From positions 2,371,001-2,435,000 of the forward strand of contig JAITYX010000042.1 in the NCBI GenBank assembly GCA_021018815.1: a DNA stretch of 64,000 nucleotides, given 5' to 3'. Below the pieces are notes generated by a model. It was not told the DNA's origin, ran no database searches, and saw nothing but the letters and a program-made list of their open reading frames with translations. This DNA is from Talinum fruticosum (taxonomy: Eukaryota > Streptophyta > Magnoliopsida > Caryophyllales > Talinaceae). This document shows positions 34,930 through 49,124 of the stretch, one piece after another. Positions within the stretch are counted from its first letter, which is position 1. Each line of letters begins with the position of its first letter. The translations under genes and the position numbers were made by a program.

Positions 34930-37900
34930 TGTGTGTTACTGTTATCTCTTCGTAATTTGGTTGGGATAATAAGATCACGTCGAGATTTCCTCGGGATTCA
35001 GGTATAAGCAAGAGGTATTGAACCCTAAGAAGAAGGATCTTCAAGCGGAGAGTCTCCCCAGAAATGTGTAAGCGTTCGATTTTCTGACCAAGCTCTAATT
35101 GCTTAAAGATTATTATTATTATTATTTGGAAGTTGTAAATTTGGTGTTTTCCAATAATTATTCGTTGTTGTTGTATGTATCTTCAGGCCTTATGTTTCGT
35201 CAGCTCTGTTCTTTAAGTACAACACTGCTTTGGGGCCTCCTTATAGGGTTTTGGTGGATACCAACTTCATCAATTTTTCCATCCAGAACAAAGTGAGCCC
35301 TCCCCCACCTTCCCGAAATTAAAAAAAAAGAAAATAGCTTTTAGTTCTCGCGTTTAAACTAATTTGGGGTGTGTTGTCAATGCCAAAGAATAGAAGTTTT
35401 TTCCAATTTTAAGAAACTGTAATCAAGTGTTACACATGAACTGAAGGCATGTTAGCGGTTTCTGTGACATCTAATCTGCATTTGGTATTGCAAATTTGTA
35501 GTATGTTGATTCATGCTCCCCCTTGTCCCAAGCAGAACGTCATTTGTGTTATGTTGTATGAGAATGCCTTAGTCTGAGTGGATATGTAGTTGAGCGATCA
35601 GGACTGCGGATAGTTGAGCAAATTGGTAGAGAACAAATTCACTGCAGTTTGAATCTCTCTCTATGGCGTTCAAAAGGGCATCTATGTATATATATTATCC
35701 TTTCATATGGTGAGAAATTATATCTATTTCTAAAATAGCCCAGTAAATGTTTGCCACAAGAATGTAACAAAATAAAGAACTTCGTAGATTCTATTTTAGT
35801 AAAGCAAGGTTTTTGATTAAAAAAATAAAATAAAGCAAGGTTCTTTGTTAGGATGTAGCCGTGTTGAAAATTCAGCTCTTAACTAGAGTTTAATAGAGAA
35901 AATTGTCTAAGTGAATTAGCCTTAATCCCTTTATTCTTGTTTCTTACTAGTGGGTTTTGCCCTCCTACTTTTGTTCTTTATCTGCAGTTGGATCTGGAGA
36001 AAGGGATGATGGATTGCTTGTATGCAAAATGTAAGTTTTAAGTATGGTGTCAACTATGGAATAACAACTTTTAGTTTTCGTTTCTTTACAGTGTAATTTC
36101 CTTGTCTAAATGCTCGACTTTATTCCAACTATTAGAAGACTTATGTTTGGTTGTATGTGGCTGCCTCTCCTTTGATGGTTTTTACAGGTACCCCTTGTAT
36201 AACGGATTGTGTGATGGCTGAACTGGAGAAGCTGGGACAAAAATACCGTGTAGCATTGAGGTAATGCTTGTCTTGCTATTTTATAGCAGTTGCAATCCCA
36301 ACAAGGGTCCTCTAGTTTCTTAATAGCCTCCTTGTATAAAGATTGCTGTGTCTTGGGAATTCATCTTTGTGATGTTTCTATACTTGTCAGGATTGCTAAA
36401 GACCCTCGGTTTGAGAGACTCCCTTGTACTCACAAAGGCACATATGCTGATGATTGCATAGTTGACAGGGTTACTCAGGTATGTTTCTTACTTGATAAGA
36501 TGCATGCTTCTTTCTCTTCTAACTGTGGAAAAGAGATTACTCTTTCTGTGAATGATATGTCTTGAAAAATACCTTCCGCTGGCCAATGTTACTACAGTAC
36601 TACTAATTCTATTGCTATTAATCTGTTGTGTACTTCCACACATGTTAGTTGTGTGCATCCCTTGGTTGTTGAAAGTTCCATTTCTAGGCTGCTTATCATA
36701 CATTTGCTTATGTGTCTGGAGGGGGTGAAAAATGAAAGTACTTGAGAATCAATTGGTTGACCTTTGTTCTGCGGTTGTAACCACATTAAATTATAGAAAT
36801 CAAGCAGTGCAGTTATTTAATAGATGTTTTGTATTTTAGTGGCTTCAGTGAATGGATTAGAGCCTGACTCTGTGGTTTGCTAAGAACCTTCTCGATTGGA
36901 TACATTTGTTTTTTATTTTGTTGGATTTATTTTGTATAACCTCTCTATGCCACCAAAAGAACCCTGTCAACCACACCATGCTCTCACATGATCATGCACA
37001 TGTACAAACATCAAATCACACCTGACCAAAACAATTAAGCAACACCACATGCATGTATTTGGGCACAAACATGTTGACATGTGTGCAGGTGTACACAAAT
37101 GCAGGCGCATGTACCTGAACAGATGGGATTTTAAATGATAAGATATAACCTCCTGCGTGTACCTGAACAGACGGGCTTTTGATATAACCCTGAATTCAGA
37201 GTTGGTGGGCTGTGGTTATGAGAATCTAAATCGTGTTATTGAAGTGGAAACTAAGTTGGCAAAGACTAGCACTTAGTTTACTCAAGAGGACACCCAGTAT
37301 GGGTCTCCTTTGACTGGGGAAAATGTATAGTTCCCCTCACCGGATCTGTCAGTGTACAGATTTCAGGTCAGTGTGTGCTATGTCTAGCAATTTGAGCTAG
37401 TAAACTTCCATATCTGCTTTTCCTCCTTAGGGAAAGGAAATCTTTGTGGAATCTGGTTCCCTGGATTAAGCACATTTTGTTTGCCTTGTTATTTCTGAAC
37501 AGATTTGTCTTCACATATCACTCATTCTAAACAAACCAAAATATGCATAGTGGATGGTAGGATCCTTGTTCCTCGCTGTGTGGGCCAGTCGTGCTTGTTT
37601 CTATGTTATGTTTCCACTGCTTGTTCCCAGGTTGTTCACCAATTATATCCTCTCAATTGTGTGAATTGGAATTGGTTGCACCCTCTTTCATTCCAGCTAT
37701 ATTACTTTCTCGTAGCTTCATTTGAATTTTATTTTTTACCTTGCAACTTTTGGGCCAGACCTTGTAGTCATGTGTTCTACTTTGTTGGATACAGCATAAA
37801 TGTTACATTGTCGCTACATGCGATCGAGATTTGAAGCGTAGGATTAGAAAGGTACTTGTTGCTCAGCTCATTGGAGACTTATTCCTTGAAGAAATCTTTA

Positions 37901-38151
37901 TTGTACTTTTTTTTTGGACTATTTTGTGAAGTACTCTGTTTATTTGACTCCTGAATTTGATTGGGGAAGCAGATCCCTGGTGTGCCTATAATGTACATCA
38001 CACAGCACAAATATTCAATCGAGCGATTGCCTGAAGCCACAATCGGGGGAGGTGAGGCTAATACGTTAAACATCTAGTGCTTTTATCACATGCTTGGCAC
38101 TGCTGTATTGGTCTAATTTGCTGTTTATGTCATGTAGCTCCAAGGTTCTGA
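34801..38151 (+). CDS. FCF1: rRNA-processing protein FCF1 / UTP24 (PIN-domain endonuclease)
   Basis: Nucleolar PIN-domain protein of the SSU processome, needed for early cleavages of pre-18S rRNA. Nine exons, all phases consistent: 34801-34871, 35002-35067, 35187-35292, 35988-36030, 36188-36260, 36391-36478, 37795-37851, 37973-38051, 38138-38151. They encode 198 residues, the usual family length. Landmarks: [15 protein letters not shown] at the start, [20 protein letters not shown] (first PIN acidic residue), [55 protein letters not shown] (later PIN acidic residues) and [15 protein letters not shown] at the end. The only plus-strand protein gene; it converges on the glycosyltransferase gene. 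No frame breaks. Confidence 0.96.
34879..34937. repeat. (CT)n(GT)n compound microsatellite
   Basis: Lies in intron 1 of FCF1, just after the donor site. Confidence 0.95.
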
Positions 38152-38943
38152 TGTCGGCAACGCAGTTTTGGTGAAGAATTTCATGTTATACTGGCTGGGT
38201 TGGACTACTAATACGCATTGCTGGATGTGATGCCTACTTGCCTGAGGGGAGGACCCTACTCCTCCCCCTGCTCCTCCCAGCCATCCCCATCCACCCATCC
38301 AACCCCCTTCACCCCCCAAAAAAAAAAAAAGAAAACATGAAACCCCATTGGCTAGTAGGCATAGATTCAGGAGCTCATCTAGTATGTAGTTGAGTCCCTT
38401 CTGGTATTTTTGTAAGTTTGAAGTATAAACTTCAACTCTCTAAACCTGTTGAAATTTCGGCTGTTTCCAATGATAGAGAAATTTGACATGTATATGATCT
38501 ATTACTCTTCCTTCCAGCATTCCTACAGTAGAGGCATAATCGAACTGACCCGCTTTTCCTACCTTTTAATCTTTTCCCCTTCTGCATTAGGAACTTCTTG
38601 ACGACTACTCTTTTGTCTCAATTGAACAAAGAGAACTTTGTGTTCCAAAATCAATCTACAAAAACAAAGCCTGATGAATGGATCATAGGGAAAACTGTTT
38701 GGGTCTTCCAATGTCAATAAACAAAGCGTAGGGAAAACCGTTTCCCAAAAAGTCAACGCAAAGGAAAAAGAGCTTGATATAGAATGTAGGAGCATGTTAC
38801 AACATCTCGTACGGAAACTTTTGAGAAAAATCTTCCATGGGGAAAAACCATTTTGAACAGGGGGATCTTTACAAGTAATCAATGACCTACAAGCTTCCGT
38901 GTTCATTCTAGTTATCGATACAAAAAGAATGGTCAAGTATAAG

Positions 38944-41900
38944 CTATGTAAGGGAGTGGCCACATGCAGCAAAGGAAAACCAAATATTATCTCCTTGCCA
39001 CAGCTGCCGTAGTATTTGACCTCCCTCCCGTGGGGTTTTTATGTACTTGCCTATTGGTTTTTGGCGTTGTTGGTTCCGATTTCTTATTCTTTCGATTCTA
39101 TCCTTGTTCTTCCTCCTTTTCTCTGCATTTTCCTTCCTCCTCTGACTTCTTTCCTTGTCATAGGTACCTTGCCAATAGACCTCCCCAGTGGACGGCCACA
39201 ACCACCGCCTTTTGGGGTTGTCGGAGTCAGCTTCCTCGGCCAACTCCTCATCCATGCTTTTAAGAGTTTGAAATGAGAACCACTTCACCCACATCGAACC
39301 TCTCCTCTTCTGTAACAAGTGGTGCTCCTGCATTACACCTGTCTCGGGATTTACATATACCATCCTCCTTGCACTGTGATAAGCCCACACGTTTATCAGC
39401 AGCTCAAGCACCCGAGTGTAACATTGCTTGTCCTGTGAACGAAGTTTCTATTCATAGTCTCTCATAAAAGACTCTAGATAAATGATCAAGTTACAATCAT
39501 CATCCAACAGAAGGAAAGAGGTGAAGGAGCTAATTACCTTGGACAAGCTGAAATAACATCGCCCGGTATGGTTATGTTCCTCATACACTTGAGCATCCAT
39601 TGCATCAACAAACATTCTGCAATGATAAATTCCCAGTAATGGCTTACCATATGTCAATTCTTTTAAGATAGTAGACTTACTGAAAACTTTGTTACTCATA
39701 GTTGGCTAAAAGTGCAGGACATGGGACCGTTAGAGCAGGTGCCAGAATCCCCATTTCAGGTATCCAAAAAGATACTTGAGGACCGAACAGTCAAGAAAAA
39801 TATAGATAGAAAAAACTACTCTGTAATTATGGCACAAAAGAGTTGTGTCGAGTACCTTGAAAACATTACAAATTCTAGGAAGGAGTGAGTAGGCAGAGCC
39901 CAGCTGTACATTACAGACCATGTACCACCATCCAAAGGCATAGGAGGAAGACAATCCCAATCATGTTTAATGCCATACATCTTATTGAGAGCATCAGAAA
40001 ATCCAGACCTAGAATTACAAAATCCTTGTCAAAAGAATCAACGGTGACCTCAACAGCACAACAATTCTAAAAATTTGAGAGGTCCTACCTGCAATTTCCG
40101 GAGTTTATAGCATCACAAAACAACCAAAAGTCTTGCTTGAAGGGGTTTCTAGGATCCATGTCCATTCGTGTCCAAAAATAGAATGCATCCCCATAATTAT
40201 GTGCTTCAATACTTTCCAGCAATGATTTCTCCGCCATCCTCGACAAGGCTTCCTGTTGAGCTTAATATATAGGGTTAACGCCAGCCAGTATCATCAACAC
40301 TATATTCAAATGTTCCTAAAAGGAGAAGGAAACTAAATCAAATCAATGCCCAGGAGCCTGGCTTAACTAAGTTGGCAACTTCTGCAAGTGTGGCTTTTTT
40401 TTTGGGGGGGGTTTAGTCTCCAACTTTAAGCAATATAACCCCTAGATTGCATAGACAGTGCATTTACAGGACCCTATATTATAGGAGGAACTAAAGGAAA
40501 TAAGAATACCTTTCTAGCTGTTGCTCTCCAAGACTGGAACCCTATCCAAGCATTTTTGTGTACACGGTCAACCTGGTTAGCAATTGCAAAGAATGCTCCA
40601 AATTCTCCAAGTACATCGCGGTAATAAGGATTAGTAAGAAGAGGAAGACGAGAGGATGCATCAATGTCATCTGCCCCTTGTCTCCGGCCTTTTGTGGCCT
40701 ACAATTTTTGCTAGACAAATTACCATCTACAGTAAGAAAGAATTTGCTAGGCTATGCAGGACTCAGGATTCCATTTTAAAGTTTGTATCTTGACATTGAG
40801 AAATCCATAAGCCACAAGTGCCGGTCAAACAACTTACCATACTAACTCCACGATAAAGTGACCTAGTATGCAAAAAGGGCCAGGTCCCCTCCCCATAGTA
40901 AGGCTCATAAATACATAATGGTTGACCTGTCCTTTCAAGCTCTTTATCATCTCTTTCACGCAAATCGTTCTTAGCACGATCGGCCTTTTTGGAATTTCGA
41001 TATATGTCCTCCCATGTTCCCCGAGACTGATCAGATCTAGCCTTCAACTGCATGGAACACCAAAAACAATAAGAGATTTTCCAACCTTTAAAACTAAAAG
41101 AAGAAAGGAGCCCATAATCTGAATAAAGTATTTCCAAACTGATTTTCTCACCTCTTCTTCTTCTCTCCTCTTTTTGCAAAAGCGATATCAGTTTGTTTTT
41201 GTTCTTCCCAAATGCTATACAAGAATTCATCATACTTAGAAGTAGAAACTGTAGCCTTTGCCTTATTATGGCTCCGCTGTTCCTCAATCTTGTCTAAGTA
41301 GCTACTCACATTTCTAGTTCTGTATCTCGTGCTCGGGATTTTACGAAAGTTATCCCACCGCCATTCTTTTTTATATTGAAGACCAATTTCAGAAGATAGC
41401 TTTGGGGAAGCAACTTCAGATGGTAGGTTGAGAATGTGTTCCAATAGGAATGCATAACCTTCAACAGCTTCTGCTACCATGAGGTTTTTAGCAGTTCCTT
41501 TCCCTATTGAAGCAACATTGAGAGCCACAGAAGATAACTTCCCATTTGAAACTACTTCCGATAGAATTACAGTTAAGGACTTCGTATCCTCCTTTGGGAA
41601 AAGGTAGCCATTCACCCTGTCATCAACCTAAACATTATTGCAAATGCCGTCAGAGGTATTTTTCGGAAAAATACTATTTTTTGTAACCAACAAAGCCGAT
41701 AAATAAAATAAAGAGGAGAATTATTGGAGGTTTGATGTCAGTTACAACTTACATGTAACTTGAAAACATGATAAGACTGAGTAATACGTTGAAAATAATA
41801 AGCAAAACCATAGACAGAAAAAGAAAGAAAGATTGCATACATATCTCTGGATCATGGAGAGATTAGGGGCTATTATGAGCTTCTCATAGCACATGGCTTT

Positions 41901-44900
41901 TATCAAGATATCTGGGAAAGATTTCTCCTCAAAGAATGACCCGTAAATGACAAGGTCGGAGGTCCTGAGAACATCATCTGCATTTGCATCACGATTAGCA
42001 TGCTTCACGACAGCCTTTGGATACTTCAAACTTGCAGCAATAGCCTTCACATAAAAATTCAATGCGATCATAGAACACATGCGTGGGTGTCATTAAAATA
42101 GCTGCAATGAAATCTCAAAGATATGCCCATGTTTATACCTCAACAGCCTTAGCATAGTTACTAGTTGAATCTCCGGTTAAAATGAAGATTCTCAGACCAG
42201 AATTTGAAGTGCTGTCAGAAGGAAATTGAGCAAGAAGAGGCTTCAAAGCTTGCAAAATAAGGGCATGCTCCACCCATAAGCCTTTGTACATGAATTGGCT
42301 GCCCACAATTGCGACAACGAAAGCATCACCCTCAAGACCCATCTTTGTTTGGAGATGCTTGGGGTTGAAGAGCATTCCAATATCTGCCTCCCATACTTCA
42401 GTTGGGGTACCCGGAATGACAAAGTAGTTTCCAGTGTCAAACGTTGAATAAACCATCTAAAGAAAGAAGTGTGACATCATTAGGCATATACACTAAATGT
42501 TCTCATGGCATTTCTTGATGAAGTCTTCCCCCTCCTTCCAAAAGAAAACCAAAAAAGAAAAAAAGAAGCAGCAACACTTAAGTGACTATGAGGTCTTCTC
42601 TTTTTGGGGTCTGAATGGCTGAAAGTGAGATCTGAAAAGTATGATATACAAAGCATTGACAAGAAGAGATGTTTCTGTAAGTTCTTTTGACCCAAAAAAA
42701 ACGTACATGCAAAGCTAAAACTAGTAATTTTGAAGTATTTACATTAAAGAAAGGAAAATGAGACAACAACATCAATGATAATAAGTGTATTGTCAACATG
42801 TGCCACTGGCCCACTCATAAAAGAGCGAAAACTGTACATTCGTTTAAAATGCTACTTATCACACGGCATAGCTCATTACATAATCAGATTGGGAATTACA
42901 AGAATCATTATTTTCTAGCTAGGAGCTATATATGTGTCTTAGAAGATGAATTGCTACAGAGCCTATGTACAAGTTGACAAGAAGGAAAAAAAGTTGGGAA
43001 TTGGTCATACCGGAAGGGCATAATTTGGAAAGACAACCACAGTAGCACGGTTGAAGCTCTTTTTCCAATCATTTAGAATTTCAATTGAACTGTTCGAGGT
43101 GATTTGATTCAAACGAGTTGCAAGACCCTTTTCATGAATGGTCCATACAACTGGCACTGTCCTGAAAGGTTCCTGCATAAGACTGTGACAAGTATGATCA
43201 TCCATGATAAATGATTAAATGCAAGCCAGATTAAGGATTTCAGATAATGTAATGGAAGAAAATATACAGCCAAATAACTAAAAACTTCAGTGATCATACC
43301 CATTTAGAATCACAAAAACACCAGGCAAAAGATGGCTTTAGTTATTCACACATCATCCATGCCCTCAATGGACACTGCAATTTCAGCATGTACATCACAT
43401 ACATCCTCCCCCTCCCACATTCAATATCCATCTATAGCCTATAGGTCAGACCTGATTCAGGAGCACCCTCTCTCTCTTTTTCTTCCCTAATGCAACCTTG
43501 ATCCAAAGTTTTTCTAGGTCACCTAATATCAACTTAACTGATTCTCAGTTAGGATTTATGACCATCTGGATCTCAATTTCCCATATGAAAAAGCTTACAC
43601 AAAAGGCATATGGATGGTAAGAATGGATTGTTAATAATTCAGTCACTAAAGAGACAGCCCAAACTCAGACTCCTGCACAAAGCTTCAGATGATTTCAATG
43701 GAACAAGCTATTACAAAATCAACAGAGAACCAATGCATTAAGCTCAACAATCCTTCCAAAAAGAAGTATTCACAGAAGAACAAAATAAAAACTTGAATAT
43801 TGTAGTGCTTATGCTTAAAAGTAGTTGGGAGCCAAACAAAAAGTAAGAAATAATTACCAAGAAAGAACGTCCTTCCCTTCAAGTGAGTTCAAAAGTACTC
43901 CATCATAGCTGCATAAACAACACCAATCAGAAAGCAGATATCTGATGTTGTACCCAGACAACAATTACTGCATGCTATTGTACTGGCACAGGATGGGTCT
44001 TCTACCAACAATTCATCAGTAACGATTCAGTGTCCTGGTTTGAGTTCAATGTATTGCATTTACCTTTCTTATATAGTTATATTTACAATGTTGCTTGATA
44101 TTACTATTTATTGTTTATATACTACAACCACAAGTGTTCAAAAGAGTTTCAACTTCAAAATGTTTAACTCCCCCTCCGGCTCCTATTTGCATTTATAGAT
44201 TTCAACCATGGACCATGGAGTTAATCTTAATCAATGAACAACATCAATGAATGGCATGCTCCTTATCTTTTGTGAATGAAATGTTTAAATATCTCATTAT
44301 CTGGCAACAAGGATATAACGAGACAGTCTTAGCTTAAACCATATAAGGTGAACTAAACCAAAGGCATTTCCCCAATGGAAACCTTATTAAGTGGGCTGGT
44401 TCATAATGCAGAAGAAAAAAGTTTGTGATAGCTTACTTCAACCAATCCACATTACTCCTAGCATGGTCTTTGATCTCAACCAATGTGACTGGAACTCCCA
44501 TACGCTGCCACACTGCACGTGTAGGACCATTTTCACTTGAAAACACCTGAAAGTTTCAAGGCATGTATCATATGTAGTACTCCCTCCAACTTGATCAAGT
44601 TGTCATACTTGGGAAAAAGTACAAAAACAAGAAAACATCATTTGTCTCCAATTATTACTAAGATTGAAAACGATGAATAACTTGAAAATTGTGAAAAGTT
44701 TTAAAGTTCATTGGGTTCTTTGGAATTTCTAAGTAGCAGAAGTAAGTACTCCATAATTCTGGTTCTGGGTAAAATTTTTCCAGTTACCTTTTGTAATAAA
44801 TAAAGTGTATATTTTTTCAATAATAAAAAATTTAAAGGTATAATTCCAACATTATACTGACAAGTATTATGGGACATCTAAAAGTAAGAAATTTGACAAT

Positions 44901-46831
44901 TTTTCTATTATGGAATATATAGAAAAAGTTTTTCACTAGTCTAAATAAATATCGTTGTACAAGAATTCGGAAATGATATCTTGGTGCATTTTTACATATA
45001 GCAACACCCCATGTAGATATAGCTAAATTTCTGCGAGATCCAAGTGGTATATTCCTATATAATGTGTTATAATTTGTACGCAAGTAACAGAAGTTTTTCT
45101 TTTTAATTTTCGTAGGTTTTATATGAGACCATCTTATGTAACATAGACTATGAGCCGTACATACTAAGTGTGACTTTTAATAACTATCGTGATGACTAAT
45201 TACTCATTAAGGAGAACTTTATTGAAATATCCCTATTAGTCACCCATAAAATAAAGCCACTCTAAAGTACAGGTTTAGTCGTCCCTGAAGGAGTCTGTCT
45301 CACCATAACACTTTTGTCATTTGTGAAATGATCTCACCCAATAACTTTCTCTTTGTATTTTTTTTTCCAGAGGGGAGGGGTCTAACAAGGGCAATTAGGG
45401 ATTGTAATATTAGCAGTATGGTTCACACGACTAACTAAAACTTGTGCGGTAATAGATTCATTTACGTGATAATTGACAAAAATACTGACTTATTTTTTGA
45501 TGGGGACGAAATACACATTAATTTGAGGAAAAAAAAGGATCACAATAAAAGATCTAAAAATAACAAAGAAAGTGCAGCATTGTTATATCTTCAATTTTGT
45601 CTGCCCTCATCCTCAATACTTACTAGAAGAACTCATACAAAAGCCAAACAGGTACTGGTAATGTCTAGGGTCCCTACTACTTCCACAATTTGTCACCAAA
45701 TTATCAGGATGCCATCGGCATCTTCTCTAGAATCCTTGTATATAGTAGTGCATGTCAAAAGAATGATCACATCTACATCTATACATAAAAAGGGTCAGGT
45801 ATGTCTTTCACATTGATTTCCAGAAACTGAGTTGGGAGAAACTTCCACACAACAATTTCCACATTAGTAATTTAGTACTGTATTCTAAAGTGACATTTTC
45901 ATAATCCTATAATACTATCGCAATGAACATGATGCAGATGAAGGAATAATCGATGTTTTGATATACATCCCTGTACTACAATAAAGAAATAAATAGATTT
46001 CCAACTTCAGTCAAATGCAATTCAAGACAAGACAGTACCTCAATTGCATATCCAATATCTTGCAAAGCAGCAGCAACATTTGCCATCAAAATCTGGTAGG
46101 GATCTACAGCTAGGTCTGCAAAAACCTTGAACGAGATGAAAGTCAATCACATTGTTGCTTCAATCAAACAAGTGGTCAGCTCTAGCAAAGCTGCAAAATG
46201 ATTACTAACAATACTACATATATCAGAAACTCTAATTCTAAAATCTGAGCTCTGTAAGTCAAGAAGACCAACATTGAGTAAACCTCTCTAAAACCCAGAA
46301 TAAAGAACCACAGCAAATATGATAAATTAAAGGGGTTTTACTTTTCCTTTTTTGTGGGAGGGGGAATGCGAGGAGAAGAAAGGGCAAATGGGTACTAACC
46401 AAGGCAAGCTTGGGTTTTCTATGACCAAATCTAATCCCTCTTTTGGACCCAAAAGATGAATTTATCTGCGCACCTTCCTTCTGAAATTTGGCCAAAAGCT
46501 TACTGGGTTCAAAGCTCACATCTTCACCAAATTCCAGCTCCCCAATCTCCTTCAAAAACACCAATTCTCCATCAAGTAAATCCGGATACTTCCTTGAACT
46601 CCCAGGCTGGTCCACCACTGAACCTGGCAAAAAGGCCTGGAAGAAAACCAGGAAGAGAGAGAAAACCACAACGGTGGAAATCCACTGGAGGTAACCCAGC
46701 CTCATTGAAAGCAAAGACCTCAGAAACCTCGATCTGGGCCTTTGCTTTAGGAGAGAAGAAGCTCTCCCAAGATTGTGATGGTTTTGCTGCTGATCTTTCT
46801 TCAGCAAAATCCCATTTTCAGTGGAACCCAT
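38944..46831 (-). CDS. Large glycosyltransferase (GT4-like, At4g01210/At5g04480 type); one clear frame break
   Basis: Membrane-anchored glycosyltransferase of about 1,044 residues; substrate unknown to me. Fourteen exons: 46831-46400, 46125-46039, 44546-44437, 43908-43858, 43182-43011, 42456-42139, 42044-41841, 41627-41152, 41047-40838, 40698-40510, 40252-40089, 40008-39856, 39616-39538, 39432-38944. The N-terminus is cytosolic and basic, followed by one hydrophobic segment (WISTVVVFSLFLVFFQAFLP, about residues 50-70), a type II anchor. GT core: GNYFVIPGTPTEVW, VGSQFMYKGLWVEHALILQA, SDLVIYGSFFEEKSFPDIL, VNGYLFPKED. C-terminal part: SRGTWEDIYRNSKKADRAKND, CIYEPYYGEGTWPFLH, NAWIGFQSWRATARK, MDMDPRNPF, LELLINVWAYHSARRMVYV. 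Frame break at T5 41171-41175 near the end of exon 8: QTDIAFA must join KKRREEEE. The last 15-25 residues may also be out of frame. Confidence 0.9.
44586..44780. mobile_element. Possible Stowaway-like MITE fragment in glycosyltransferase intron 2
   Basis: TACTCCCTCCAACTTGATCA at 44579-44598 resembles a Stowaway end after TA, but I could not find a convincing right end. Boundaries are approximate. Confidence 0.3.
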
Positions 46832-46859
46832 TTAGGATATCATCAAAACAATGTCGACG

Positions 46860-49045
46860 AAAGCAGAAAAACTTGTCAAGAACAGACCTAAAACCCAGAT
46901 TGAAACTAAAAAAAAAAAAAAACCCAAGTTATTGCTTTTCTGTAATGCAGAAAAGGGTCTCCAAATACAGGATTAACTGTGTTGTTCTGGTGCCAAAGAA
47001 ACAAAAAAGAGCTGATCTTGAGCTTCAAGATAGACTTTATAATACAAGGGAAAGCGGGCGGGGAGAGAGGACTTAGGCTAATCTGTTTTCTGAAGGAAGG
47101 TATGAAAATGGGGGATAAAAATAGAAATGTGATAGAATGAAAAAAATAAAAAGATTGACTTTGATGAACATTTACTACAAGAAAACAGCAAATCAGCAGA
47201 AGAAGAAAACCCCAAGAGACAAGGGGAGGAAGGGAGGGAGGGAGGGAGGGGTCAAGAGTAACATTACATGACATGGCACGATCATTTCTAACACCAATCC
47301 CTCAATTTTTTACATATCCTATCCAAAACAAAATAACCCTAATCTTTCTCTAATTATAGTGATAATATGTTTTTCTTTAATTTATTTTTTCAATTATTAT
47401 TTTTTTAACGGAGAAAGGGGTTTTCCATCGTTAGTTGAATAAAATTCAACCTAATAAAAAATGTCAAGCAAAGTACAAAAAATTATTGTACGTACACCTA
47501 AATTATCCACAAATACAAAATTAGAAACCATGCTAGATTCTAATAAAGCAACATTTTAAAACCTCCTATATAACTTTAAATATAGAAAATTAACAATTGT
47601 CTTTTGAACAAAAGAAAGGGTACATCACATTAGATTATGATCAATAAATATAAACATATGCTTGTTATTATCATTATCAAAAAAGAAAATGTCAACTATT
47701 GTTTTAAAATTTAAGATTTTTTAGATTTCAATCATTTGTACTATATTTTGGAATATTCGATACCAATAGTTAGTTATTTGTTAAAATATAGCACTAACGA
47801 CACATACTTTAAGGCTAAAACAAGATACATCAATTCAATTGTAATCAAAAAAATTAGTTTGAGGTGGCTATGATTTTGTACAAATTATTTGCAAGCCCCA
47901 AGTTTTTAAAATTCACCATTAGTACTATTTATTCTGTGTAATTATTTTCACGAGGAACAATCCGAAAGAATTTTATGAATTTTTGACAATTCAAGAGGCA
48001 TATTCTAAGACAAAAATTCGTAAAATCCTCCCAAATTGTCCCCTCTAAAATCATTACATAGAATCATGTAAATAATTTTCATAAAATCATAGCGACCACA
48101 TACTAATTTTTTATACATGTTATTTTTTTAGTTACATACTATTATATCTTCCCTTTGACTATTTGTTTATAGCTTAGACTTCTTCAACTAATTTGCAAAT
48201 TAGTACGGAAGATCAAATAAGATAAACTATTGAAGCAAGTGACCAACTTGCCTTTAATTTGACCTTATTATTATTATTATTATTATTATTGTTATTATTA
48301 TTATTATTATTATTATTGTTTGTATTCGGTTCAACAATTCTTACAAAATAGTAAGATAAATTAGTATGGTTAGGTTAGTGCTTTCCAACTTATCAATTTG
48401 CTTTCATATATTAATTAGTCATTTATAAGGAGAAAAAAAGGGTCCTAAAGTAAATTAATCCAAGAAAATGGTCATGACCTAGCAATGATAAACTTGGTTA
48501 GTTAGATTACATGTATCTACAATAATAAGCGTGAAAATTGATATCGCTTTTGAAGGTGGAGAATAAATTAAAATTTTAATTGAATAAGCTTCAACTATAT
48601 AACGTATTTTTTACTATTGCATTGTATTACTATATGTATATATTTGTATAATACTATTTCAAATGAAGAATAATAAGATATATTTATCTGGAACTGATAC
48701 TAGACATATTGAGATCTTGTTGCAACTAATATTTTGGCTAATCGATTCATCGTAAAATAAAATTGATTTAGGCACATAAATAAAAGTCTTATCAAATACA
48801 ATGAAAACATTATATATAAATGTCAAATAATTATTCTATGCTTTAACTTCGAGTTTATATGCAGCTAGCTAATATTGCTTATAGTCTTTACCAACTAATT
48901 TTATTTATTTATTTTTTCAAAGGAGTCTTTACCAACTAGTTATTAGTTACAAAATGCATAGTAATGCCCATTGAATCTACCATCAAGTCATGGTATATAT
49001 TGGGTGCAAAATCAAGGAATTAATAACTAATTTTGAGAAAGAGAT
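46860..49045. other. AT-rich intergenic, no protein gene seen
   Basis: The part near 46860-47280 is the glycosyltransferase leader and promoter, with a GGGA-rich run at 47222-47250. The rest is AT-rich with one ATT microsatellite. Confidence 0.55.
48265..48320. repeat. (ATT)n microsatellite
   Basis: About 18 TTA units with occasional TTG. Confidence 0.95.
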
Positions 49046-49052
49046 TAATAAG

Positions 49053-49124
49053 GCGTTTGTAGTCCAACGGTTAGGATAATTGCCTTCCAAGCAATAGACC
49101 CGGGTTCGACTCCCGGCAAACGCA
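49053..49124 (+). tRNA. tRNA-Gly (anticodon TCC)
   Basis: The 72-nt cloverleaf is complete: acceptor stem GCGTTTG paired with CAAACGC plus discriminator A; D-arm GTCCAACGGTTAGGAT; anticodon arm ATTGC-CTTCCAA-GCAAT with TCC at the anticodon; T-arm CCGGG-TTCGACT-CCCGG. The A and B boxes of the internal RNA polymerase III promoter are intact. A T-run begins directly after the 3' end as terminator. No intron. The gene stands alone between the glycosyltransferase and MGP4 genes. Confidence 0.97.

Noticed and set aside
46456..47076. Plus-strand 206-codon ORF
   Set aside because: Antisense to exon 1 and leader of the glycosyltransferase; no recognisable domain.
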